Of a stretch of DNA of 64,000 bases, positions 10,501 through 19,281 are shown one piece after another. Position numbers and translations under genes: made by a program. The stretch's first letter is position 1; every line of letters starts with the position of its first letter. This stretch comes from Bedellia somnulentella (Eukaryota > Arthropoda > Insecta > Lepidoptera > Bedelliidae), in NCBI GenBank assembly GCA_963576735.1, contig OY755187.1, positions 17,399,018-17,463,017 of the forward strand, in the 5' to 3' direction. The notes below the pieces were generated by a model that saw only the letters and a program-made list of their open reading frames with translations, did not search any database and was not told where the DNA came from.

Positions 10501-11842
10501 GCGACCTTCGGGTATACGCCCCCGTCGCTCTGCCAACTGAGCTACAGTGTCAGTTGGCATCCAGCGCGAAATTTCTCTATCCTTTGTTTCTTTTTTACAC
10601 GTTCAAGTAGTGTTTGCGTTTCCTACCTCCGAATTTTAACTAATTCGGACGGCCACTTGTCTACCTTTTCAGATAGAATGCAAATGTTGGAAACGCCTAA
10701 CTATCACATAATTTAATTATTTTTTTTTTGACATAAATTCCTCATGTGGGGATTATTACTCATAAATAAAAGATGTTATTAAAGGAAAGAAAAATTTCGA
10801 CACTGGCGGGGTTCGAACCCGCGACCTTCGGGTATACGCCCCCGTCGCTCTGCCAACTGAGCTACAGTGTCAGTTGGCATCCAGCGCGAAATTTCTCTAT
10901 CCTTTGTTTCTTTTTTACACGTTCAAGTAGTGTTTGCGTTTCCTACCTCCGAATTTTAACTAATTCGGACGGCCACTTGTCTACCTTTTCAGATAGAATG
11001 CAAATGTTGGAAACGCCTAACTATCACATAATTTAATTATTTTTTTTTTGACATGAATTCCTCATGTGGGGATTATTACTCATAAATAAAAGATGTTATT
11101 AAAGGAAAGAAAAATTTTTCGACACTGGCGGGGTTCGAACCCGCGACCTTCGGGTATACGCCCCCGTCGCTCTGCCAACTGAGCTACAGTGTCAGTTGGC
11201 ATCCAGCGCGAAATTTCTCTATCCTTTGTTTCTTTTTTACACGTTCAAGTAGTGTTTGCGTTTCCTACCTCCGAATTTTAACTTATTCGGACGGCCACTT
11301 GTCTACCTTTTCAGATAGAATGCAAATGTTGGAAACGCCTAACTATCACATAATTTAATGTTTTTTGACATGAATTCCTCATGTGGGGATTATTACTCAT
11401 AAATAAAAGATGTTATTAAAGGAAAGAAAAATTTCGACACTGGCGGGGTTCGAACCCGCGACCTTCGGGTATACGCCCCCGTCGCTCTGCCAACTGAGCT
11501 ACAGTGTCAGTTGGCATCCAACGCGAAATTTCTCTATCCTTTGTTTCTTTTTTACACGTTCAAGTAGTGTTTGCGTTTCCTACCTCCGAATTTTAACTAA
11601 TTCGGACGGCCACTTGTCTACCTTTTCAGATAGAATGCAAATGTTGGAAACGCCTAACTATCACATAATTTAATTATTTTTTTTTGACATGAATTCCTCA
11701 TGTGGGGATTATTACTCATAAATAAAAGATGTTATTAAAGGAAAGAAAAATTTTTCGACACTGGCGGGGTTCGAACCCGCGACCTTCGGGTATACGCCCC
11801 CGTCGCTCTGCCAACTGAGCTACAGTGTCAGTTGGCATCCAG
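7523..11842 (-). repeat. Tandem array, 14 copies of a ~320-bp tRNA-like (SINE-A) unit
   Basis: Units start (GACAT.AATTCCTCATG) at about 7535, 7855, 8176, 8491 and then every 315-321 bases; the 14th, from about 11687, is cut at 11842. Copies are nearly identical. Each holds, on the minus strand, a tRNA-like stretch (first copy 7603-7676): perfect 7-bp acceptor stem GACACTG/CAGTGTC, D arm GCTC/GAGC, perfect T arm GCGGG/CCCGC, box A TAGCTCAGTTGG, box B GGTTCGAACCC, and a T5 run within 10 bases after it that would suit a Pol III terminator. The anticodon arm is imperfect (4-bp stem, 8-nt loop). Two further hairpins occur per unit (CCGAATT/AATTCGG and TCTA.C/AGATAGA). Variants distinguish copies: CAACGCG versus CAGCGCG, TTT versus TTTTT before CGACAC, and the T-run length. 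Confidence 0.95.
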
Positions 11843-11932
11843 TCCGAATTAGTTAAAATTCGGAGGTAGGAAACGCAAACACTACTTAAACGTGTAAAAA
11901 AGAAACAAAGGATAGAGAAATTTCGCGCTGAG
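11843..11932 (+). repeat. Inverted piece of the array unit
   Basis: After GGCATCCAG the sequence turns into the reverse complement of the unit's other arm: CCGAATTAGTTAAAATTCGG, then GAGGTAGGAAACGCAAACAC and GAGAAATTTCGCGCTG. Thus the last copy ends in an inversion junction. Similar junctions occur near 38045 and 41760. Confidence 0.85.
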
Positions 11933-11949
11933 AACTCGGTGTTGTCTTC

Positions 11950-12592
11950 CTATGGCACCCCACTGGTGCACAGGGCCTGCACAAGCTCCCGCCACGCCTT
12001 CCTGTCTGCTGCGACTTCCCTGGCCGCACTCCAACTCAGTCCCGCCGCTCGCAGCTCGCTCTCCACGCTCCGGCGCCAAGTGTGTACGGGACGGCCGCGG
12101 GCTCGCTTGCCGTCCGGTGGTTTCCACTCGAATGCGATGCTGGCGTTTGTGGTCCCTCTTCGAAATGTGTGCCCCATCCACCTCCATTTTCTCAGTGCGA
12201 TGTCAGTCACAACTGGAGTCTGCTGGCATTGGTTCCACAGGTCCACGTTCCGGATTGTCATTGGCCAGTAAATGCGGAGGATTGACCTCAGGGACTTGTT
12301 GACGAAGACTTGGAGCTTATTCGTCAGCCCCTTTGTCACTCTCCACGTTTCACAGCGGAAGAGCAGAACGGATTTCACCACGGATTCGAAGAGGGAGATC
12401 TTTACTCGACGGGAAAGGACATTTGACTCCCAGACAGGTCTCAGTTGGGCAAAGGCCGCGTTTGCCTTCCGTATCCTGCTTTCAACATCCTCGTCTGCAC
12501 CTCCTTGACACGTAATAACACTACCGAGGTAAACAAACTTAGTGACAGAACTCGGTGACAGAGTCAAATTTAAATCAGCATCAGCTTCCCGC
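11950..12592 (-). pseudogene. RTE-like LINE ORF2 C-terminal fragment
   Basis: A 205-codon minus-strand frame reads KFVYLGSVITCQGGADEDV, ESRIRKANAAFAQLRPVWES, SVLLFRCETWRVTKGLTNKL, RKWRWMGHTFRRG and GKRARGRPVHTWRRSVESEL. This is the thumb and C-terminal region of a reverse transcriptase from a widespread animal LINE (RTE-like). It lacks the catalytic part and starts abruptly at about 12592. It is open throughout, so the insertion may be moderately young. GC content is clearly higher than its surroundings. Confidence 0.8.
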
Positions 12593-12671
12593 TAATAATG
12601 TGACCACACCTTTATGTAAGACTCGCAGTGGCAGAGTCATCAGAAAAGCGGTGAGATTTGTCGATCAATAA
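12591..12671 (+). pseudogene. Probable gypsy pol C-terminal tail
   Basis: In one frame the sequence ends CKTRSGRVIRKAVRFVDQ and a TAA. A TRSGR-type basic motif close to the stop is very common at the end of gypsy polyproteins. It could be the lost end of the element cut at 7522, with the array and the RTE piece lying between. Identity to that element is inferred. Confidence 0.5.
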
Positions 12672-12839
12672 TTTAAAAACTTAGGTATGCATGACCGTAT
12701 TTTAAAAATAAATATAAGTCTAATAAATGAACTTTGCTTCTTTCTAATTTAGCAATTTAGCATAAAAATGTAATCTAGGTTTATAAATAAGTGAGTGTAC
12801 TTGGGTTGTCGCATTTTAATCGTGTACCTACTTACAAAA

Positions 12840-13127
12840 ATGGGCAAGACGTACTCTATCCAAAAAAAAGAGGAGGAGGTGATAATTGCGCAAAATGGAG
12901 CCAATCAGGCATCCACCTCTCACGTTGAAGTAAAATTAAAAGCATTGATGACTATCGTAACAGTGCTGAGTGTCATAGCGGCTATCGCGTAAGCATTTTT
13001 TGCCTATAAAAAATGCACCCAAAGATCGATCAAGATGTTGAGAAAGGAGTTAGACGCGTTTCGCATTGCGGCATTATCACAGACTACGGTTACGATGCCA
13101 CAGCCACAAGGAAACTTAAGAATATAA
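12840..13127 (+). pseudogene. Small single-span membrane protein ORF, one internal stop
   Basis: The ATG at 12840 sits in a good context (ACAAAAATGG). The product begins MGKTYSIQKKEEEVIIAQNG; Gly-2 followed by Ser at position 6 suits N-myristoylation. Then come a short acidic-polar part and a hydrophobic span (LMTIVTVLSVIAAIA). A TAA at 12990-12992 interrupts the span; the same frame goes on with AFFAYKKC, a basic cytoplasmic-looking tail (RSIKMLRKELDAF) and a stop at 13125-13127, about 95 codons in all. It lies 170 bases after the putative gypsy pol end, so it may be an extra 3' ORF of that element. I do not recognise the family and assign no function. Confidence 0.5.
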
Positions 13128-13141
13128 ATGTGTTAGACTTT

Positions 13142-13504
13142 AAGATTCAAATTCAAATTCAAAAATTCAAATTCATTTATTTGCTATATAGAACATGGTA
13201 CATTTGATGATACAACTTAATAATTTAGTTTCACATGTCTAACCTTTGTAGGTATGCAAATTATTTTGACACAATTAAATCACAATTAAGTTTTTAGATT
13301 ACAAATATTTTAAATTAACAATAATAATATGTCATGAGCAGTCTATAATGAAAATTAATTAAAATGTCACTTAATCCTAATTAAAATAATAATAATGAAA
13401 ATTAATTTTAATGTCACTTAATCCTAATTAAATAATAACAACCAATCTGAGCGTTTAACGTTTTAAATGTCAGGAATGTCACATTTCCTATTTTATTTAA
13501 TATG
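13142..13504 (-). mobile_element. 3' UTR and tail of the CR1-type LINE
   Basis: Minus-strand 3' region of the LINE whose genes lie at 13505-17905. It ends in a TTTGAATTTGAATTTGAAT-type repeat (plus strand ATTCAAATTCAAATTC at about 13146), a typical LINE 3' microsatellite tail. A 48-base stretch (AATGTCACTTAATCC and neighbours) is duplicated in tandem at about 13345-13440. Confidence 0.7.
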
Positions 13505-14884
13505 TCAGCCATTATTTTTATAACTATAAAATTCGTTTAAATTATAAAAACAGTTTTGAACCAACCACTCTTTCAGGTGTTTTTTGAAAAGGGTAATTGG
13601 CTTACCTTTTATACATTCAGGAATGTTGTTAAAAATGTGTGGCATCATTACACTGCAAGATTTCCCTCGTAGGGCCGTCGATGACGCTGGGATTTTTATG
13701 TTATTTGGAAACTTGTCATGGAGCCTGCTACCTTCGTTGTACATCTTTTCAAATAACAAAGAATTTTGTTTTACAAAAACACAAATTTCATAAATGTAGA
13801 TACTTGCAAGTGTTAATAGTTTCAATTCTACAAAATAAGACCTACATGACTCACGGGGCTCCAGTCCAATAACAGTTCTTATACACCTTTTCTGTAGAAT
13901 GAACAAAGTTTGGACATCTGTCGAGTGACCCCACAAAACTATGCCATACCTTAACGCCGATTCCACATAACCATGATAAGCAAGTATTGCTGTTTGCCGA
14001 TTGACGGTTGTGGCAAGTCTATATAGGACATATACAAATTTGTTTATTTTTCCAAATACTTTCTCAACATGGTGTTTCCAATTCATTTGACAATCTAGTT
14101 GGATACCTAAAAAATTAATACAATTTACTTCTTTTACAGATTGTTCTCTATATTTTATATTTATTAAAGTCCCGGGCTTAACTCTATTGTAAAATTGCAT
14201 ATAACATGTCTTGTCTATATTAAAACTAAGATTATTTGCGGTCATCCATTGAATAATTAAAGTCAAGGTGTTATCTATGTCAATTTGAAAATTAATGTCG
14301 TTTTTAAAACTTATAACTACAGAGATGTCATCAGCAAACAAAGTGCATGAGTGCTTGGTCACATTCGGGAGGTCATTAATATATAAAAGAAAAAGTAAAG
14401 GAGCCAAGACACTTCCCTGAGGCAAACCTACAGGGTTTTTTTCAACTTCAGATTTATATGAAATGATTTCCGAATATTCATTGCTCTGTAAGATCTCAAC
14501 GTATTGACACCTGTTTTCTAAGAAGGATTTAATTAATTCCGATGCTGGGCCGCGTATACCATATTTGTCACACTTATATAGCAATATATTATGTGCCACA
14601 TTTTCAAATGCTTTTTTCATGTCGAAGAATATAGCTATAGTTGGAATCTTCTCGTCAACATTTCTACTTACTATATCAACTAACTGAACACATGCCGATG
14701 TTGTATTCTTTCCTCTCTGAAAAGCATGTTGCTCCGGTCTTAAAATACTATATTTTATTAAAAATGCATACAATCTATTATATATTAACTTTTCAACTAT
14801 TTTCGACAAAATAGAAACTAACGTTATAGGTCTGTATTTACTTATATCCTTCCCTATTGTCTTTTTTGAACAGTGGTTTAACAA
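13505..14884 (-). CDS. CR1-type LINE ORF2, reverse transcriptase half
   Basis: 459 codons on the minus strand, open to a TAA. Motifs in order: DISKYRPITLVSILSKIVEK, EQHAFQRGKNTTSA, FFDMKKAFENVAH, GLPQGSVLAPLLFLLYINDL, TLFADDISVV (the catalytic FADD), LGIQLDCQMNWKHHV, GIVLWGHS, then the C-terminal region ending before the 3' UTR. The enzyme copies the LINE RNA at nicked target DNA. The listed ATG is not the true start: upstream sequence is the endonuclease in another frame, and the two are joined across a single frameshift near 14850-14870 at an A6 run. If that shift were a sequencing error, ORF2 would be about 955 codons long. Confidence 0.85.
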   Translation of the reverse strand: MLNHCSKKTIGKDISKYRPITLVSILSKIVEKLIYNRLYAFLIKYSILRPEQHAFQRGKNTTSACVQLVDIVSRNVDEKIPTIAIFFDMKKAFENVAHNILLYKCDKYGIRGPASELIKSFLENRCQYVEILQSNEYSEIISYKSEVEKNPVGLPQGSVLAPLLFLLYINDLPNVTKHSCTLFADDISVVISFKNDINFQIDIDNTLTLIIQWMTANNLSFNIDKTCYMQFYNRVKPGTLINIKYREQSVKEVNCINFLGIQLDCQMNWKHHVEKVFGKINKFVYVLYRLATTVNRQTAILAYHGYVESALRYGIVLWGHSTDVQTLFILQKRCIRTVIGLEPRESCRSYFVELKLLTLASIYIYEICVFVKQNSLLFEKMYNEGSRLHDKFPNNIKIPASSTALRGKSCSVMMPHIFNNIPECIKGKPITLFKKHLKEWLVQNCFYNLNEFYSYKNNG

Positions 14885-16343
14885 CCGACAGTTTCAAACA
14901 ACTAGGAAATACTCCTTTTTGGAAACATCTGTTCGCTAAATTTTCAATAATAATTGATAAACATTCCGAGCATTCCTTTATTATCCTAGTATTTATCTCG
15001 TCATACCCTGTCGCGTTTGTATTTTTTAATCCTCGTATGCATTTTTTCACTTCGCAGACATCGCACGGTTTTAGAAAAATAGTTGTGAGTTGAGATTCTA
15101 GTCGACTAGCCATTGTACAGCCACCGTTCGTGCTAGAATTTCCCAAAACTGGTTGAATAAAATATTTATTGAATTCTGAGGCTATTTCTTTTGGTTCGTT
15201 TATAATTTTCCCATTTACATTTAATTGTTTGATTCCTTTTGGAGGCGACAGGCACGTTTTTTTGTTTTGTATAATACTCCAAGAAGCTTTGCATTTATTT
15301 TGAGCAGATTCAATAAATTGTTGACTGTACTTTTTTTGTGAAAATGCGATACATTTTTTTAAGAGGCTGTTATATTTTCTGTAGTTTACTTTATTTTCAC
15401 GATTCCCATTTTTATAATATTGTAGCCTAAGATTCCTTTTTTTCCTACATGAATTCTTTATTCCCTTTGTAATCCATCGCATTTTATGATTTATATTTTG
15501 TATCTTTACTTTAATAGTCGGAAAACAAAGATTATAAAATAATAGCAAAGTTTCGTGAAACTCTTTGAAGGCAATGTCAATGTCATTTTGTTTGCATATG
15601 TCATTCCAAGGTAAATTATTTAAACAGTCCTTGAACTTCTGTATGTTATCTTTGTTGTAGTCTTTTTTTGTGATATACCAATGCCTAACTTTTACATGTT
15701 TGTGACCTATAGGAACACTTAAAAATTGGGCAGTTTCATGATCAGATAATCCTAACTCTTTAATTTCTATTTTTGCTCCCGTGATGTTACTTATCATATG
15801 ATCAATGCACGCGTTTCGACGGGTGGGTTTATTAGTATGTATAACTAAATTGTACCTCTCAGTCATGCTTAATAGCTCTTTCGACCATTTCGTGTCTTTT
15901 AGAGTATCAATATTTAAGTCTCCTGTAATAATAACCTTTTTTTTATTAATTAAACAACGAATCTTAAATAACAAGAATTCAAATTTATCAAAGAAAATGT
16001 TTAAATCGGCAGTTGGCGTTCTATAAATGCAAATAATAATATGATTATAGTCCGTTAACTCTATTCCGCAACACTCAAACACATAATCTTGACTAACTAA
16101 ATTGCATATTGTCAATTCCTTTGTATTAATGTGTTTCAGCGACAAAATACAAGAGCCACCCCTATTCTTATTTCGACAAAATAACCCTGCACAAATATAT
16201 TTTTTCAAAAAGAGTAGAGTCTCACTGCCTTTCCTTACAAATGTCTCGGTGAGGCATATAATGTCCAATTCGATCTCCATCTCAGATAGTGTTACTTCTA
16301 AAATGTCTTTTTTTGAAAGAAATCCTGCTATGTTTTGATGCAT
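14838..16343 (-). CDS. CR1-type LINE ORF2, endonuclease half
   Basis: 501 codons on the minus strand starting MHQNIAGFLSKKD, 23 bases after the ORF1 stop. It is an APE-type endonuclease: QNIAG, CLTETF (catalytic Glu), YRTP, ITGDLNIDTL (GDxN), IDHMISN and GLSDHETAQF (SDH) are all present. It nicks the target. Then comes the linker up to the fingers of the reverse transcriptase (NEPKEIASEFNKYF, ATGYDEINTRI, SVVKPLFKKDN). It runs out of frame at REGYK and a TAA at 14838, overlapping the reverse transcriptase frame by 47 bases. Confidence 0.85.
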   Translation of the reverse strand: MHQNIAGFLSKKDILEVTLSEMEIELDIICLTETFVRKGSETLLFLKKYICAGLFCRNKNRGGSCILSLKHINTKELTICNLVSQDYVFECCGIELTDYNHIIICIYRTPTADLNIFFDKFEFLLFKIRCLINKKKVIITGDLNIDTLKDTKWSKELLSMTERYNLVIHTNKPTRRNACIDHMISNITGAKIEIKELGLSDHETAQFLSVPIGHKHVKVRHWYITKKDYNKDNIQKFKDCLNNLPWNDICKQNDIDIAFKEFHETLLLFYNLCFPTIKVKIQNINHKMRWITKGIKNSCRKKRNLRLQYYKNGNRENKVNYRKYNSLLKKCIAFSQKKYSQQFIESAQNKCKASWSIIQNKKTCLSPPKGIKQLNVNGKIINEPKEIASEFNKYFIQPVLGNSSTNGGCTMASRLESQLTTIFLKPCDVCEVKKCIRGLKNTNATGYDEINTRIIKECSECLSIIIENLANRCFQKGVFPSCLKLSVVKPLFKKDNREGYK

Positions 16344-16366
16344 TATTTCTAAGTAATCTGGCTGTT

Positions 16367-17905
16367 TTAGATAGCTGCTACAATTTTGTCTAAAAAAGTG
16401 GTTGGTTTAATACTAAAATAAAAAGGTATGGTTCCTTTCTTGTTTGGAAACTTTTCCTGTGATTTAATGTTTGGCTTATTTTGTACAATAGTATTACTTT
16501 TTATAGAAAAGTAGAAAGGAATAGTACCTTTGCTGCTCTTTCTATTTTCATTTAATGTTGGTGTTATCGCTCTATGTTTTATTATATTTCCCAAGTTGTT
16601 CAAATACCTTTTCTCATAATTTATATTATCAATTTCTACGTTAAGCTTAAACAATAAGAAGTTATCTATTTTTTTATGTTCATATTTGGAATAATTATTT
16701 ACGTCAATATATTTACAATTTTTGTACTCTTTTAATAATGTCATAATATGGTGATTAAACATGGCCGGGTTAATATACTCATTCGACACTACGCTCAAAA
16801 TAAAAACTGTATGATTTCTTAAACAATAGAGAGTACTACTTAGCTTTGCAAATAACTCGAAGGGTTTCTTCTCGTTGGATCCCACACCGATTATAATAAT
16901 ATCGTCTTTGCTGAGTTTCGAGCTGAAGTTTTCAATATTTGTTAAAATATCTGAAGATGTTGCATTTGGTTTCGTTGTACAGGATACTGAGTAAATATCA
17001 TTCCAGCTATTTTTTCTTGAATCTATTAATTTGACAGCTAAACCCTTTACTATTTGGTCTCCCAGTATATAAATTTTTGGTTTCCCAGTTTTAGGGGAAA
17101 TTTGATTATTTTTTACTGGAATTGCCTCTGTACAATTTTTAACGTTCGTTCCTTGCTTTCCATCATTAATTTCTAAAGTCTTTTGTGGTATATTTTCCAA
17201 GTTCACACTTATGGGGGTTTTCATTAAATTATTTCTTGTATTTCTTATCAAGATGGGTGATAGTGACGGGGTCTCAATGCTATTCTTTCTTTGTTTCCTT
17301 GGCTTCGGCGTTGCTGTAGGTAGTACTATCGACTTATTATGTGGTGACTTACTCGTTTTTTTCGCTTCCAATTCCGATTTTAGTTGCACTATTTCTAATT
17401 TTAAAGAAGTGATTTTTTCATGAGCTAGATTCAGCTTCTTCTGATAATCGGTTACGGTTTGTTTCAATTCTGTTATTATTGAAGAGTTTGTATCTGTATT
17501 TTCTAGTTGACTTTGAGATGATGTATCCAACATAGAGGTCACAGAATCATAATGGCCTGATAGACTTGAATCAGACGAAGCGATCTCTGGCAGTAAAGTT
17601 TGCATGGCTGGTTTTTGTTTAAAAGTTGTGATATTTGATGTAGATGGTTTGGGACTTATAGATAACATTGTGTTTTTTGTTATGCAAATATCACATTTCC
17701 ATTTCTCTTTATGATCTTTTGTCATTAAGCAATAACGCTTAATCGTCACTTGTGCGCAGTCAAGGTCGTAACAATTTTTACAATTCATACATCTTATTAC
17801 ATTTTTTCGAGTTGTTTGCTTTTTACATTTGCAGCAGATTATGTCATTTAATGAATTCATTTTAACAGGTGCTATGTTAAGCCAATTAGTGCCCTCTTTT
17901 ATCAA
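16367..17905 (-). CDS. CR1-type LINE ORF1: PHD finger plus SGNH-esterase-like domain
   Basis: 512 codons, open. Residues about 20-75 form a PHD-type zinc finger (CCKCKKQTTRKNVIRCMNCK, then CYDLDC, and WKCDIC). A coiled-coil-prone stretch follows (about 140-185, ELKQTVTDYQKKLNLAHEK). Residues about 275-410 resemble an SGNH hydrolase as found in ORF1 of CR1 LINEs: block I ILGDQIVKGLA has Gln where the catalytic Ser is expected, and IIIIGVGSNEK looks like block III. Esterase activity is therefore doubtful. The C-terminal part carries the repeated phrase KGTIPFYFSIK (two copies). ORF1 proteins bind LINE RNA. Upstream 17906 onward is the 5' UTR. Confidence 0.8.
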   Translation of the reverse strand: MIKEGTNWLNIAPVKMNSLNDIICCKCKKQTTRKNVIRCMNCKNCYDLDCAQVTIKRYCLMTKDHKEKWKCDICITKNTMLSISPKPSTSNITTFKQKPAMQTLLPEIASSDSSLSGHYDSVTSMLDTSSQSQLENTDTNSSIITELKQTVTDYQKKLNLAHEKITSLKLEIVQLKSELEAKKTSKSPHNKSIVLPTATPKPRKQRKNSIETPSLSPILIRNTRNNLMKTPISVNLENIPQKTLEINDGKQGTNVKNCTEAIPVKNNQISPKTGKPKIYILGDQIVKGLAVKLIDSRKNSWNDIYSVSCTTKPNATSSDILTNIENFSSKLSKDDIIIIGVGSNEKKPFELFAKLSSTLYCLRNHTVFILSVVSNEYINPAMFNHHIMTLLKEYKNCKYIDVNNYSKYEHKKIDNFLLFKLNVEIDNINYEKRYLNNLGNIIKHRAITPTLNENRKSSKGTIPFYFSIKSNTIVQNKPNIKSQEKFPNKKGTIPFYFSIKPTTFLDKIVAAI

Positions 17906-18413
17906 GTAGCAGAACTAATATATTTTAGACACTAATTCCCTCTTGTGGCAATTTCATGAACTAAAATTTGAATATTATGTTAAATAAGCGGTTAACGCCT
18001 TTTTCAAATGTCTTTCATATCCTATTGGTTTTACTATTTCGAAGAATTAGCTTGATATAATGAAACTTTATTACTGTTCCTCAACACAACACTCAACACT
18101 GTATCCACTCAATTTAGTTACTTTTAGTTTTTAATCCATTTTATCCAGTTTGAAGTTACACTTTGACTAACAGAAGATTATTTCGTCACAATGGTTTTTG
18201 CACTTGGGAAACAATTTTTAGCCGGAAAACGCATATCAATTAAGCAGTTTATTAAAAGATTTACACATAATTCACTATATAACTATTTTAAAAATCAAAT
18301 TTAGAAATAAGTCGGTAACTTTTAACTTGTAGGTAGGTGTAGGTTGTTTAATTTAAGATGTATACTTTCTTCGATGTAACCAAGTGTAACAACAATTTTT
18401 TTTAAGAAGGGGG
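17906..18413. other. LINE 5' UTR and unassigned spacer
   Basis: The first 100-300 bases probably belong to the 5' UTR of the minus-strand CR1-type LINE, but I cannot see its border or a target duplication. The rest is AT-rich without recognisable content. Confidence 0.4.
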
Positions 18414-18752
18414 TGTATTTAGTGAAGGTGGAGTCAGCTTGTGAGGGCGCAGCGGCCAGTCGCCCGCTAGACGCCACGTAGGGATCATGTATCAATCATT
18501 CTTATAACAAGGGTTTATTTTCGGAGATACTGAACCGTTCATTAAAGCGCTTTCACAATCACAAAGCTACACTATTCAGGAGTGCTATAAGTTGCGCAGA
18601 ATTTCACAAAGGTTGAGCAGTGATTGAAGGAACCTCAGATATTTTTAAAACTACGCTACCCGTGCGAAGCTGGGCCGATGCACTAGTAATACATATTAAT
18701 GTTTACGGGATATTTGTGTTTCCTTCAATAGTGATATAGTACCTCTCCTACA
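18414..18752 (+). mobile_element. Solo LTR of the CsRn1-like gypsy family
   Basis: AGTGAAGGTGGAGTCAGCTT... at 18421 and ...AGTACCTCTCCTACA at the end match the two ends of the LTR at 2692-4548. No internal gypsy sequence follows. A Helitron fragment lies inside (18509-18686). A solo LTR is the usual product of recombination between the two LTRs of a full element. I cannot pin down a target duplication. Confidence 0.75.
18509..18686 (+). mobile_element. Helitron fragment inside the solo LTR
   Basis: Ends CTACCCGTGCGAAGCTGGGC...GCACTAG with T following at 18687. It is the reverse complement of the family at 3348-3455, so it lies in the opposite orientation relative to the LTR. The 5' border is not visible. 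Confidence 0.55.
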
Positions 18753-18940
18753 GGTCTGTTAGACTCAAGTCCCGGTGAAGATGGGATCCCTAATTCCTTT
18801 CTGGTCAACTCTGGTCAAAAGGCCAAGCTATTTTTTTTATATTATTATTATTTTTTAATACAGGTGTTACACCCGATACATGGCGTTCTTAAATTATTAT
18901 TCCAGTATAGAAAACCTTCTTCTTCTGCATCATCTTATTA
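18753..18940. other. Spacer with short poly(T)/AT runs
   Basis: No coding or repeat signal that I can identify beyond TATTATTATTATT near 18840. Confidence 0.3.
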
Positions 18941-19037
18941 AAATGGATGCAATTGATAGACGTGTGCAGTGTTTGAATATATGTTTATTACTGACTCAAG
19001 ACTTAGGACTAACATACAATATATGGAGGGAGTACCA
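18941..19037 (+). repeat. ~95-bp repeat shared with 27665-27763
   Basis: AAATGGATGCAATTGATAGA through CAATATATGGAGGGA is nearly identical to the stretch just before the LINE fragment at 27764. It is probably part of that LINE or of an element next to it. Function unknown. Confidence 0.7.
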
Positions 19038-19250
19038 CACTACATCTCCCCCCTTTGAAAACAAAAATATAAAAGTTATTATTTTATATTTTGAGTACAT
19101 ATTTTTCTTTATATTAAACTTAAAACTAATAGTCAAATCCGGGAAATATTGAAACAAATCGTTGGCCAAACAATTTGCCGCGTAATCACAAACCAGTAAA
19201 ATTTTAAAGACATGTCGTAGTACTGTTACCACATATATATATATGATGAA

Positions 19251-19281
<31 letters not shown>

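Noticed and set aside
7898..11673. Nine near-identical 87-codon frames on the plus strand of the array
   Set aside because: They read antisense through the tRNA-like part (the STLAGFEPAT phrase is a known artefact of translating tRNA-like DNA), are broken by a 2-base variant in other units, and have no start context. They are not genes.
7523..11842. CRISPR-like array
   Set aside because: Repeats are ~320 bp with no unique spacers and lie in a eukaryotic genome; it is a tandem satellite-like repeat.
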